Assembly: GCA_965233705.1 (NCBI GenBank)
Contig: CBDDTF010000004.1
Coordinates: 124,001 to 188,000, forward strand
Direction of reading: 5' to 3'
DNA: 64,000 nt
DNA from: Algihabitans sp965233705
Lineage (GTDB): Bacteria; Pseudomonadota; Alphaproteobacteria; Kiloniellales; DSM-21159
Made by a program: the position numbers and the translations under genes. Below the pieces are notes generated by a model. That model had not been told where the DNA came from. It saw only the letters and a program-made list of their open reading frames with translations, and ran no database searches. Below are positions 1 to 9,671 of this stretch, piece by piece (positions within the stretch are counted from its first letter, which is position 1; every line of letters starts with the position of its first letter).

Positions 1-249
<249 letters not shown>

Positions 250-273
250 GCCGAGCGGAGAGGGAGAGAGGTC

Positions 274-555
274 ATGGATCTCGCCTGGATGGCCTGGACC
301 TGGCCGACCGCGATCTTCTTCATCACCATCGCGCTGCTGCTGGTCGGCATGGGCGTGTGGGAGGCGGTGCGCCCCGGCGGCGCCCCGCGCGTCGGCATTC
401 TGGGCTTCGAGACCACGCGCGGCGACCGCCTGTTCATCTCGCTGCTCGGCAGCGCCTTCATCAACCTGGCTTGGTTGGGCCTGGTCGGGCCGAACCTCTG
501 GTGGGCTCTCGCCCTGTGCCTCGTCTACGCGGTGCTGGTGTTCCGCTACGTCTGA
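274..555 (+). CDS. glpU: DUF2160 small membrane protein, GlpU-like
   Basis: This 93-residue protein is mostly hydrophobic, with about three membrane segments (residues ~8-30, ~50-70 and ~73-92). It lies 24 bases after the permease and is preceded by an AGGGAGAGAGG ribosome site. The size, the WTWPTAIFF start and the GLVGPNLWWALALCLVYAVLVF tract in two parts match the DUF2160 family. That family occurs almost only inside glycerol-type ABC importer operons, where it is called GlpU and has no proven role. It is probably an accessory subunit of the permease, which is inferred from gene position. Confidence 0.8.
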   Translation: MDLAWMAWTWPTAIFFITIALLLVGMGVWEAVRPGGAPRVGILGFETTRGDRLFISLLGSAFINLAWLGLVGPNLWWALALCLVYAVLVFRYV

Positions 556-643
556 GGCCGGGGCGCGGGGGCGGCGGGTCGGCAGGCCCGCCGGAGCAAG
601 GGAACGAAGTCGAAAACGTCACTCAACGGGAGGACTCACGAGG

Positions 644-2368
<1,725 letters not shown>

Positions 2369-2389
2369 GGACCTCCCGCGACGGGCCTC

Positions 2390-2426
2390 GGGGCCGGACG
2401 GCGCGCCCGTCCGGCCCCGTTTCTTT
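2390..2426 (+). terminator. Rho-independent terminator after glpV
   Basis: A perfect 12-base-pair GC stem (2390-2401 with 2407-2418, loop CGCGC) is followed by GTTTCTTT. It sits 22 bases after the glpV stop codon and should end the importer transcript. Confidence 0.85.
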
Positions 2427-2459
2427 GCGGCGCATCGCCGCCGGCCGGGGCCGCGAAGG

Positions 2460-2508
2460 CCGACACCCCCAAACGCCGACACCCCCAAACGACGTTCGGG
2501 GGTGTCGG
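2460..2508 (-). terminator. Hairpin with duplicated arm, likely terminator of the ectoine operon
   Basis: The 11-mer CCGACACCCCC occurs twice (2460-2470 and 2476-2486), and its exact inverse complement follows at 2498-2508. Either left arm can pair with the single right arm, giving two alternative stems. The element lies 36 bases beyond the ask stop codon on the minus strand and 33 bases past the glpV terminator, so it probably separates the two convergent operons. The minus-strand tail is only weakly T-rich (CGTTTGG). Confidence 0.55.
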
Positions 2509-2544
2509 GCCGCCCCTGGGGGCGGAAAACCGCTGCGCGCCGGG

Positions 2545-3990
2545 TCAGGCGGCGGTCTGCAGCTTCGGCTCGGCCTTCTCGGACTCCGCGGCCCGCTCGA
2601 TCAGCGCGGCGTGGAGCAGGCGGACCGCCTCGTCCTTCTGGCGCTCGGGCACCAGGAACTGCACGTCGACACCGCGGCCGTTCTCCTGCACGGCGATCAC
2701 CTCGACGCCGCCGGCGTCCAGCGCCTGCAGGCCGCGCAGGGCCACCTTGAGGTCGCGGAAGTTGCGGCCGATGGCGCTGACCAGGGCCAGCTTCTGCACG
2801 TGGATCTGGGCGCTGGGATAGGCCTCGGCGACCTCGCGCTCGACCCGGCGCACCGCCTTCAGCGAGCCGTTGCAGTAGTGGGTGATGGTGTTGGCGTTGG
2901 AGGTCTTGGAGACGATCCAGACCTTCTGGCGGGTCAGCGCCTGCAGGATCTTGGCGTCGTAGCCCTTCACGCCGACCATGTCCTGCTCGAAGACCTCGAG
3001 CGCCAGCAGCGGCAGGCCGGTCACCATCTCTACGCGCGGCTCGCCCTCCGGCTCGGCGTCGATCAGCGTGCCGGGGTCGTGCGGCTCGAAGGCGTTGGCG
3101 ACCCGCAGCGGGATGCCGGCCTGGCGCAGCGTCTTGGCCGCGCGCGGGTGGATCGCCTCCATGCCCAGGTTGGAGAGCTGGTCGGCCACGTCGTAGTTGG
3201 TGCGGCCGATCTTGCGCACCGCCGCCTCGCCGACGACCTTGGGGTCGGCGCTGGAGAGGTGGAACTCCTTGTGGATCACCGCCTCCCGCGCGCCGGTGCG
3301 GGCGGCGATCTGGGCGAAGGTCACCTCGCTGTAGCCGCGGTCGTACTCCGCCATCAGGCCCTCGCGGCACTGGGCGTAGCCGGTGACGATCGGCAGCTCG
3401 CGCGCCAGGTCGGTGTCGGCGAAGGCCTGGTCGATGCGCTCGGCCAGGCTCGGCTGGCTCTCGTCGCGCCAGCCGGTCAGGTCGACGAAGCGCGCGTTGA
3501 CGCCGTGCCGGCGCAGCAGCAGCACGGTGTTGTGCGCCGAGTGCGCCTCGCCCAGACCCGAGAGCAGCTCGCGGATCGTCAGCATGTGCTTCTCGAGCTG
3601 GAAGTGCCCGTAGGAGCAGAGGCGCTGCAGGTCGATCAGGCAGTTGCGCGCGCCTTCGATCCGCTCGCGCACGAAGTCGTCGGCCATGCGCCGGTCGGCC
3701 GGATCTTCTAGCAGGCGCTGATTGTGCGCGAACATCGCCTCGGCGACCGTGTCGAGCGCGTCGCTCCAGCCGCGCCCGCCCTCGGCGGCGCCGAACAGCG
3801 CGTAGACGCCCGGCTCGCCGGACTTCTTGTCCTCCAGCAGTAGGTTGGTGATGCCGCCGTAGGCCGAGACCACGAAGGCCCGGTTGTAGAGGCTCGTCTC
3901 GTCGTGGCCGTTGATCAGCAGGGTGTCGAGCAGCTCGTCCGAGCGGCTCATCGAGGTTCCACCGATCTTCTCGACAGTATGGCCTGTCAT
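2545..3990 (-). CDS. ask: Ectoine-specific aspartate kinase (Ask_Ect)
   Basis: This enzyme phosphorylates L-aspartate, the first step toward aspartate semialdehyde and then ectoine. The 481-residue product begins MTGHTVEKIGGTSMSR, in which the usual KFGGTS motif of aspartokinases is KIGGTS. It carries long inserts seen in the Ask_Ect branch and ends with paired ACT-like regions (residues ~320-465). I chose the ATG at 3990, preceded by GGAGAGACAGAG, over an upstream ATG at 4047 that would add 19 residues with no family match. It is the last gene of ectA-ectB-ectC-ask. Ask_Ect enzymes are thought to be less sensitive to end-product inhibition. A separate lysC lies at 31.9 kb. Confidence 0.9.
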   Translation of the reverse strand: MTGHTVEKIGGTSMSRSDELLDTLLINGHDETSLYNRAFVVSAYGGITNLLLEDKKSGEPGVYALFGAAEGGRGWSDALDTVAEAMFAHNQRLLEDPADRRMADDFVRERIEGARNCLIDLQRLCSYGHFQLEKHMLTIRELLSGLGEAHSAHNTVLLLRRHGVNARFVDLTGWRDESQPSLAERIDQAFADTDLARELPIVTGYAQCREGLMAEYDRGYSEVTFAQIAARTGAREAVIHKEFHLSSADPKVVGEAAVRKIGRTNYDVADQLSNLGMEAIHPRAAKTLRQAGIPLRVANAFEPHDPGTLIDAEPEGEPRVEMVTGLPLLALEVFEQDMVGVKGYDAKILQALTRQKVWIVSKTSNANTITHYCNGSLKAVRRVEREVAEAYPSAQIHVQKLALVSAIGRNFRDLKVALRGLQALDAGGVEVIAVQENGRGVDVQFLVPERQKDEAVRLLHAALIERAAESEKAEPKLQTAA

Positions 3991-4079
3991 CTCTGTCTCT
4001 CCGCCCGGCCGGTCCGCCTTGCCGGCGGCCGGCCTTTCTTCCTTCATGAAGCTCAGGGCTCGCGGTCCTGCGGGAGACC

Positions 4080-4472
4080 TCAGATCGCCTCGCCCTCCAG
4101 GGCGTAGGAGCCGTCGGCCTGGTGCACCTCCCGGCCGGTCACCGGCGGGTTGAAGCAGCAGGCCATGACCATCTCGGTCTTGCCGCGCAGGATGTGCTTG
4201 TCGTGCTTGTCCAGCGCGTACATCACGCCGGGCTTGATCTGATGGACCTCGCCGGTGGCGCAGTCCTCGATCGAGCCTTCGCCGGAGATGCAGTAGACGC
4301 TCTCGAAGTGGTTCTTGTAGTGCAGCGGCAGCTCGGCGCCCTCGTAGATCGTGGTGATGTGGAAGCTGAAGCCCATGTTGTCGTCCTTCAGCAGAAGGCG
4401 CACGGACTCCCAGCCCTCTGACACCACGCGGCGGCGGCCCAGCTTGGCTTCGTTGAAATCGCGAACGATCAT
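4080..4472 (-). CDS. ectC: L-ectoine synthase
   Basis: This 130-residue cupin cyclises N-gamma-acetyl-L-2,4-diaminobutyrate to ectoine in the cytoplasm. It starts MIVRDFNEAKLG and has the family-typical HYKNHFESVYCISGEG metal-site region (residues ~51-66) and the PGVMYALDKHDKHILRG stretch near residue 90. The length matches the usual 128-135 residues. It lies 57 bases after ectB and 89 bases before ask, all on the minus strand, so the four genes are probably one transcript. No ectD hydroxylase is present in the window, so hydroxyectoine synthesis is not supported here. Confidence 0.97.
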   Translation of the reverse strand: MIVRDFNEAKLGRRRVVSEGWESVRLLLKDDNMGFSFHITTIYEGAELPLHYKNHFESVYCISGEGSIEDCATGEVHQIKPGVMYALDKHDKHILRGKTEMVMACCFNPPVTGREVHQADGSYALEGEAI

Positions 4473-4529
4473 TGTCTTTCGTGTCTCCTTGTCGCGCCCG
4501 GTGACGGCGCGGGGCTCACGGAGCCCGGG

Positions 4530-5825
4530 TTACTCGGCGGCCAGGGCGGTGCTCTCGGCGATCTCGGCGACGGCCGCCTCGAGGATGTCGAGGCCGCGCG
4601 CAAAGGTCTCGCGCTCGATGGTCAGCGGCGCCAGCACCTTGACCACCTCGTCGTGGGCGCCGGAGGTCTCGATGATCAGGCCCTGCGCGAAGCAGCGCTT
4701 GCAGATCTCCTCGGCCAGCTCGCCCGAGCCGACGTCGATGCCGCGCATCATGCCGCGGCCCTTCAGGCGGGCGTCGGGCAGCAGGCCGGCGATCTTCTCC
4801 AGGCGCTGCTCCAGGTAGCGGCCCTTGTCGCGAACCTCGTTCTGGAAGCTGTCGTCGGCCCAGAACTTCTCCAGCGCCACCCGGGCGGCCACGAAGGCGT
4901 GGTTGTTGCCGCGGAAGGTGCCGTTGTGCTCGGCCGGGGCCCAGATGTCGTACTCCGGCTTGACCAGCAGCATGGCGAAGGGCAGTCCCATGCCGGACAG
5001 CGACTTGGCCATCGGCACCAGGTCCGGCGAGACGCCCATCTCCTCGAAGGAGAAGAAGCCGCCGGTGCGGCCGATGCCGGCCTGGATATCGTCGATGATC
5101 AGCAGCGCGCCGTGCTTGCGGGCCAGGCGCTCGATGCCGCGCACCCACGCCGGGTCGGCGGCGTTCAGGCCGCCCTCGCCCTGCACCGCCTCCAGAATGA
5201 AGGCGGCCGGCGCGTCGATGCCGCTGGAGGGGTTGTCCAGCATCATCTCGACCTGCTTCAGCGTGTCGACGTCGGGCCCGAAGGCCTGGTCGTAGGGCAT
5301 GCGGCTGGTGCCGCACAGCGGGCCGGTGCCGGCGCCGCCGCGATGGTGGCCGTTGCCGGTGCAGGCCAGCGCGCCCATGGTCACGCCGTGGAAGCCGTTG
5401 GTGAAGGCGATGACGTTGCGCCGGCCGGTCACCTTGCGCGCCAGCTTCAGCGCCGCCTCGACGGCGTTGGCGCCGGTCGGGCCGGTGAACTGCAGGCGGT
5501 AGTCCAGGCCGCGCGGCTTCAGGATCAGCCGCTCAAAGGTCTCCAGGAAGCGCGCCTTGGCGTCGGTGAACATGTCGAGGCCGTGGGCCACGCCGTCCTG
5601 GCTCAGGTAGTCGATCAGGGCGGCCTTCATGTCCGGGTCGTTGTGCCCGTAGTTGAGCGACGAGCAGCCGGCCAGGAAGTCGATGTACTCCTTGCCGTCG
5701 GCATCGGTCAGCGTCGCCCCGCGCGCGGCGGTGAACACCACCGGGAAGCTGCGGCAGTAACTGCGCGCTTCCGATTCGCGGCGGGCAAAGACGTCGGTGT
5801 CGGCCGTCGTAACGGTCGGTTTCAT
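4530..5825 (-). CDS. ectB: Diaminobutyrate--2-oxoglutarate transaminase
   Basis: This PLP enzyme converts L-aspartate 4-semialdehyde and glutamate to L-2,4-diaminobutyrate and 2-oxoglutarate, the first committed step of ectoine synthesis. The 431-residue protein is the normal length for EctB. It has the class-III aminotransferase features: TGPTGANAVEAALKLARK, the FHGVTMGALACTGN region, LLIIDDIQAGIGRTG, and the PLP-lysine context PMAKSLSGMGLP (residue ~265). It lies 97 bases downstream of ectA and 57 upstream of ectC on the same strand. No key residue appears to be missing. Confidence 0.97.
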   Translation of the reverse strand: MKPTVTTADTDVFARRESEARSYCRSFPVVFTAARGATLTDADGKEYIDFLAGCSSLNYGHNDPDMKAALIDYLSQDGVAHGLDMFTDAKARFLETFERLILKPRGLDYRLQFTGPTGANAVEAALKLARKVTGRRNVIAFTNGFHGVTMGALACTGNGHHRGGAGTGPLCGTSRMPYDQAFGPDVDTLKQVEMMLDNPSSGIDAPAAFILEAVQGEGGLNAADPAWVRGIERLARKHGALLIIDDIQAGIGRTGGFFSFEEMGVSPDLVPMAKSLSGMGLPFAMLLVKPEYDIWAPAEHNGTFRGNNHAFVAARVALEKFWADDSFQNEVRDKGRYLEQRLEKIAGLLPDARLKGRGMMRGIDVGSGELAEEICKRCFAQGLIIETSGAHDEVVKVLAPLTIERETFARGLDILEAAVAEIAESTALAAE

Positions 5826-5922
5826 GGGGTCCTCGGTGTCTGTGTCGGTGAGAGGCGAGTGGGGGCGGGCGCCGTGCTCAGCACCTCCAGGCCCCGCGCC
5901 GGCCCGGCCGGCGGGTCGCGGA

Positions 5923-6465
5923 TCAGGCGACGCTGCGCAGGTCCTCGGCGGCCCCGAAGGTGATCGTCACCATGTGCTCGGTGTCATGGTGGCCGTCGAA
6001 GTGGTCCTCGCGCTTGAAGTAGGCGGCGCGCTCGAGCGACCCCTCCACATGCTCGGCGAAGGAGGAGAACAGCGCCCAGCTCGCCTGGTTGTCCTTGGTG
6101 ATCGTGGTCTTGAGCCGCGTCACCTCGCCGCAGACCTCGCGGTCGAGCAGCGCGCGGAGCATCCGCTTGCCGACTCCCAGGCCGCGCGCCTTCTCGGACA
6201 CCGCCACCTGCCAGATGAACAGCGTGTCCGGCTCGCTCGGCACGATGTAGCCGGAGATCCAGCCGACGATGGCGCCGTCGAGCTCGGCGACGATGCAGGT
6301 GTCCGCAAAGTGATCGCACTGCAACAGGTTGCAGTACATCGAGTTTTCATCGAGCGGCGCACAGTCGCGAATGAGCTGCCAGATGGCCGCTCCGTCCTCG
6401 CGCTCGGGCTGCCGCAGAGTGAGCTCGGCGGCGAGCCGCGCCTTCTTCGCCTGGGTCGGGAGCAT
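5923..6465 (-). CDS. ectA: L-2,4-diaminobutyrate acetyltransferase
   Basis: EctA acetylates the gamma-amino group of L-2,4-diaminobutyrate using acetyl-CoA. The 180-residue GNAT-fold protein has the family hallmarks DENSMYCNLLQCDHFADTC (residues ~39-57), the acetyl-CoA loop RGLGVGKRML, and TITKDNQASWALFSSFA. A GACGGAGGCAGG ribosome site lies directly before the ATG at 6465. It is the first gene of the operon. The AT-rich control region that begins just upstream of it is shared with the divergent MarR regulator, so transcription is probably osmotically controlled from there. Confidence 0.96.
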   Translation of the reverse strand: MLPTQAKKARLAAELTLRQPEREDGAAIWQLIRDCAPLDENSMYCNLLQCDHFADTCIVAELDGAIVGWISGYIVPSEPDTLFIWQVAVSEKARGLGVGKRMLRALLDREVCGEVTRLKTTITKDNQASWALFSSFAEHVEGSLERAAYFKREDHFDGHHDTEHMVTITFGAAEDLRSVA

Positions 6466-6737
6466 GCCTGCCTCCGTCGTTATTTCGTTGTCCGTAAGAT
6501 ACGCATCCTCGAGATAATTTCAACATCGAAGGTGGTTGCGCGGCCCGGGAAGCGGGGTATCTTTTTAAAAATCAATAAAAACAATAAGATAGAATTGCAT
6601 TGTGGGTTGGGGCGTAACAAAAATGCTTCACAACAGCGAAATTTCGCCCCATATCCCGACGTGCAAGCACTTCGGGGTGTGAAATGCTTTGCCATTGCCC
6701 GCGCCCGCGGAGTGCGCGAAGTTCGAGGGAATTCGCC
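6466..6737. promoter_or_regulatory. AT-rich divergent control region between ectA and ectR
   Basis: These 272 bases separate the ectoine operon from its divergent regulator. The stretch around 6560-6600 is unusually rich in A and T for this genome, with runs such as TTTTTAAAAATCAATAAAAA, and several -10-like TATCTT/TATTGT strings are readable on the minus strand. A perfect 12-base palindrome, GCGAAATTTCGC, lies at 6636-6647 and is a candidate operator for the MarR protein. Salt-induced ect promoters in other bacteria are also AT-rich. Exact start sites cannot be assigned by eye. Confidence 0.6.
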
Positions 6738-7304
6738 ATGTCAGCCCGTCATTTGCCCTTCGAGTCGCTTCGATCCATGGAAGACCGTGCCAACAGCAGC
6801 CTGGTCGCGCTTCGGCGCATTCTGCGTGCCGCGGAGAATGCCGCGCGGGCGCTGTCGCGCCGGACCCAGTTGACGACTCCCCAGCTCATCGTCATGCAGA
6901 TCGTCGAGGAGGCGGGCGAGGCGACGGCGAAGACCATCGCGCAGCGCGCCGGCATCGCCCAGGCGACGGCCACGGCCCTGCTGGACAAGCTGGAGCGGCG
7001 CGGCTACCTGACGCGCCGGCGCGGCGAGACCGACCGGCGCCAGGTCTGGATCGCGCTGACCGAGGCCGGTCACATGGCGCTGCGGGCCGAGCCCGATCCG
7101 CTGCAGGAGCGGTTCACCGAGAAGTTCCTCGAGCTGCCCGACTGGGAGCAGGCGATGATCGTCGCCGCGCTCGAGCGGGTGGCCGGCCTGCTCGACGCCG
7201 AGCGGCTGGATGCCGCCCCGGTGCTGCACGTCGGCGCGCTGGCGCCGCACGACCTGGAGCACCGCCAGGCGACCGGCAGCCTGGCCCCGCGCGACGAGGG
7301 CTGA
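6738..7304 (+). CDS. ectR: MarR-family regulator of the ectoine operon (EctR-like)
   Basis: This 188-residue protein has a winged helix-turn-helix of the MarR type (residues ~50-115), with TPQLIVMQIV, the recognition helix around QATATALLDKLERRGYLTR and the wing RRRGETDRRQVWIALTEAG. I chose the ATG at 6738, preceded by CGAGGGA, over an upstream ATG at 6684 that adds an Arg-rich non-family stretch. It is transcribed divergently from ectABC-ask, the arrangement known for EctR1 of halophilic methylotrophs and for related CosR proteins, which repress ectoine genes at low salt. The repressor role is inferred from context and family. Confidence 0.85.
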   Translation: MSARHLPFESLRSMEDRANSSLVALRRILRAAENAARALSRRTQLTTPQLIVMQIVEEAGEATAKTIAQRAGIAQATATALLDKLERRGYLTRRRGETDRRQVWIALTEAGHMALRAEPDPLQERFTEKFLELPDWEQAMIVAALERVAGLLDAERLDAAPVLHVGALAPHDLEHRQATGSLAPRDEG

Positions 7305-7437
7305 GCCCCGGCGCCTGCCCCATTAGGGGTATCTTTCCGATTTTGGCCTAGACGAAAGCGGTAGGCTCGAATTTCCGTCGCCCCTGGTCTGCCTCCAAGG
7401 GATAATGCGCGCTTGGGGAGTCCCTCCCCGGCGGTGT

Positions 7438-7512
7438 GGGGACGCGGTCGACGGGGACGCGGTCGACGGGGCCGCGGTCGACGGGGCCGCGGTCGACGGG
7501 GCCGCGGTCGAC
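7438..7512. repeat. 15-base tandem repeat, five copies
   Basis: Five head-to-tail copies of GGGG(A/C)CGCGGTCGAC occupy 7438-7512, each containing the palindrome GTCGAC. The first two copies have A and the last three C at position five. The array ends 15 bases before the candidate start of a small ORF and, if translated from an upstream ATG at 7405, would encode Gly-Asp/Ala-Ala-Val-Asp repeats. Confidence 0.9.
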
Positions 7513-7527
7513 GATGGGGATGGGCCG

Positions 7528-7725
7528 ATGGTACGCATGACCGATTTCGCCGCGGAGCTGGGCGAGCTGGACGCGTGCCTCTCGAACGCGCCGGACCAGT
7601 CCACGCGCCTGCGGCGCATGACCGACGCCCTGCTGCGCGCGCATCCCGACCTCGACGCCGACGATGCCGCGCATCTGGTGCGCTGGTGGAGCGGCGGCCC
7701 GGCGGATCTGCGCGCGGCGAGCTGA
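7528..7725 (+). CDS. Small hypothetical protein (65 aa)
   Basis: I do not recognise this gene. From the ATG at 7528 it encodes 65 residues, beginning MVRMTDFAAELGELDA, which look like a small soluble helical protein (LSNAPDQSTRLRRMTDALL, then DADDAAHLVRWWSGG). The composition is normal for a coding region of this genome, unlike the repeat-derived residues that an earlier ATG at 7405 would add. GATGGGGATGGG upstream is a possible ribosome site. It sits alone between ectR and the convergent methyltransferase gene. Confidence 0.45.
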   Translation: MVRMTDFAAELGELDACLSNAPDQSTRLRRMTDALLRAHPDLDADDAAHLVRWWSGGPADLRAAS

Positions 7726-7816
7726 CGGCCCTCCCGGCCGGTGAGGCGGCCGGCCCGCCTCCCCCTTCCCGACGATCGAAGTGTGACGTGCGGCCGCGGC
7801 TGCGCCGGACCGGCGC

Positions 7817-8815
7817 TCAGGAGGCCTGGGCCAGCGCGAGCTCGTCCTTGACGGCGGTGCAGACGATCACCGTCAGCGGATCGGCCGGCAGGTGCTCGGT
7901 CCGCGCCGCGCCGAGGCCGGCGGCGTCCAGCCACTCGGCCACCTCGCTCTCCTGAAAGCCGAGCCAGCGGTGGGCGTGCTCGGCGCGCAGGCGCTCTTCC
8001 TTGTGCGGCGCGAAGTCGACGATCAGCAGCCGGCCGCCGGGGCGCAGCACCCGCGCCGCCTCGGCGATGGCGCGCGCCGGGTCGGCGGCGTAGTGCAGCA
8101 CCATGTGCAGGGTCGCCAGGTCGAAGGCGCCGCCGGGCAGCGGGAGCTGGGCCATGTCGCCGTGGCGCACCTCGACGTTCCGCAGGCCCTGGCGCTCCAG
8201 GTTGGCGCGCGCCACCGCCAGCATCTCGCGGCTGGTGTCGATCCCGACGCCGCGTTCGGCGCGCCCGGCCAGCAGGCCGAGGATGCGCCCCGTGCCGGTG
8301 CCGATATCGAGAATCTCGCCCAGCGGCCCGGCCGGAATCTGGTGCTGCAGGGCGGCCTCCACCTTGGCCTCGTCGATGTAGAGCTTGCGGATGGAATCCC
8401 ACTCGCCGGCCGCCTGGCGGAAGTAGGCCTGGGCCTGGGCGGCGCGCTGGCTCTGCACCTCGGCCAGGCGCGCGAGGTCGAGGGCGATCTGGGTGTCGGC
8501 GGGGTCGAGCCGGGTGATCAGGTCGCCGGCCAGGGTGCGGCGGAGCTGCTGCGGCGGCAGGTGGTAGAGCGCCCAGTTGCCCTCGCGCTGGCGGCTGACC
8601 AGGCCGGCGTCGACCAGGATCTTCAGGTGGCGCGAGACGCCCGGTTGCGACTGCGCGACGATCGAGCAGATCTCGGTGACGTTGAGCTGGGCGCGGGCCA
8701 GCAGGTTGGCAATGCGCAGCCGGGTCGGGTCGGCCAGCGCCCGCGCCTCGCGCATCATCCCCTCGAGATCCTGTTTGTCGGTCACCGCCGCATCGTTCCT
8801 TCTGGCGGACTCCAC
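7817..8815 (-). CDS. ArsR-type HTH fused to SAM-dependent methyltransferase
   Basis: The 332-residue protein has two parts. Residues ~15-105 form an ArsR winged helix (ADPTRLRIANLLARAQLNVT, then QSQPGVSRHLKILVDAGLV). Residues ~150-330 form a class-I methyltransferase with the SAM motif EILDIGTGTGRILGLLAG and the later motif LPLPGGAFDLATLHMVLHY. No arsenic-type CxC metal site is visible in the HTH part. Such fusions are common in alphaproteobacteria, often beside methionine-cycle genes, suggesting a SAM/SAH-linked regulator. No met gene is adjacent here, so the role is open. GTG at 8815 is used; a GTG at 8785 is an alternative. Confidence 0.85.
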   Translation of the reverse strand: MESARRNDAAVTDKQDLEGMMREARALADPTRLRIANLLARAQLNVTEICSIVAQSQPGVSRHLKILVDAGLVSRQREGNWALYHLPPQQLRRTLAGDLITRLDPADTQIALDLARLAEVQSQRAAQAQAYFRQAAGEWDSIRKLYIDEAKVEAALQHQIPAGPLGEILDIGTGTGRILGLLAGRAERGVGIDTSREMLAVARANLERQGLRNVEVRHGDMAQLPLPGGAFDLATLHMVLHYAADPARAIAEAARVLRPGGRLLIVDFAPHKEERLRAEHAHRWLGFQESEVAEWLDAAGLGAARTEHLPADPLTVIVCTAVKDELALAQAS

Positions 8816-8841
8816 GCCCTTATACGCCCTTCCGCCGGGTA

Positions 8842-8866
8842 GATCAGCATATAAGCATGTTGCGAT
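8842..8866. promoter_or_regulatory. AT-rich element upstream of ArsR-methyltransferase gene
   Basis: The stretch ATCAGCATATAAGCATGTTG lies just upstream of the fusion gene and is much more AT-rich than its surroundings. It contains near-palindromic GCATATAAGC/GCATGTTGCGATGC elements. It is a plausible promoter and autoregulatory site for the ArsR domain. This assignment rests only on position and composition. Confidence 0.3.
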
Positions 8867-8951
8867 GCGGCGGGGAATAGGCGGCGCCCGGCCGGTCGCC
8901 AGCCCCCGGTCGCCAGCCCGGCCTTTCCGCTGGTCCGCCCCCGGCCGGCCG

Positions 8952-9671
8952 TCAGCCCGCCGTGAGGGCGGCGAGCAGGCCGGCGGTCTCGGCGTCGAGC
9001 ACGCCGGTGACGGCGGCCGGGCGGAAGCGACGCTGGAAGGCGCGCAGGACGGCTGCCGGGTCTTCGTCCAGATAGCCGTAGCCGAGCCGGGCCAGGCGGG
9101 CGTGGGCGGTCGCCGCGTCGGGCGGGCCCGCGTCCGCCGCCGCCGCGGCCAGCGCGTCCGCTTGCGGCGTCGGCCGCGCCAGCCCCTCCGCCGCCAGGCG
9201 CGGCCAGTCGAACAGCTCGCCGGGGTCGGTCTTGCGCAGCGGCGCCACGTCGGAATGGCCGACCACCCGTTCCGGCGCCAGGCGGTACTTGACCTTGAGC
9301 ACGTGCAGCAGCTCGATCAGCGCGGCCATCTGCGGCGCCGGGAAGGGGCGGTAGCCGAACTCATGGCCCGGATTGACCAGCTCGATGCCGAGCGAGACGC
9401 CGTTGACGTCGCGCTGCCCGGCCCAGCAGGCGAGGCCCGCGTGCCAGGCGCGGCGGTGCTCGGGCACCAGGCGGAAGAGGCGGCCGTCGTCCTCGATCAG
9501 GTAGTGGGCCGAGACCTTGGCCGTCGGGTCGCAGAGCCGGTCCAGCGCGGCCGCGCCGGTCTCCATGCCGGTGTAGTGCAGCACCACCAGGTCGGGTGCG
9601 ACCGGGTCGCCGTCGGTGCCCTCCGGCCGGGCGTCGTGGTTGGGCGAGGGGCGGTCGACGATGGCGACCAT
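8952..9671 (-). CDS. N-acetylmuramoyl-L-alanine amidase (AmpD/AmiD-type)
   Basis: This 239-residue zinc amidase would cleave the bond between N-acetylmuramic acid and L-alanine of muropeptides. The Amidase_2 domain (residues ~20-150) shows the metal and catalytic pattern VVLHYTGM, HYLIEDDGRLFRLV, AWHAG and VVGHSDVAPLRKTDPGELFDW. The last ~70 residues resemble a peptidoglycan-binding module (AVLRAFQRRFRPAAVTGVLDAET). No signal peptide is visible at MVAIVDRPSPNH, so it could act in cytoplasmic cell-wall recycling like AmpD, although the C-terminal binding module is more like AmiD. Its ATG overlaps the stop codon of the upstream transporter gene by one base, so the two are translationally coupled. 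Confidence 0.85.
   Translation of the reverse strand: MVAIVDRPSPNHDARPEGTDGDPVAPDLVVLHYTGMETGAAALDRLCDPTAKVSAHYLIEDDGRLFRLVPEHRRAWHAGLACWAGQRDVNGVSLGIELVNPGHEFGYRPFPAPQMAALIELLHVLKVKYRLAPERVVGHSDVAPLRKTDPGELFDWPRLAAEGLARPTPQADALAAAAADAGPPDAATAHARLARLGYGYLDEDPAAVLRAFQRRFRPAAVTGVLDAETAGLLAALTAG

Noticed and set aside
2502..2750. Small plus-strand Arg/Pro-rich ORFs over the ask gene
   Set aside because: Antisense shadows of a recognised gene with no ribosome site.
4048..4079. Extra N-terminus of the ectoine aspartokinase from ATG 4047
   Set aside because: The added residues are Lys/Glu/Pro-rich and cover the ribosome site of the start at 3990, where family similarity begins.
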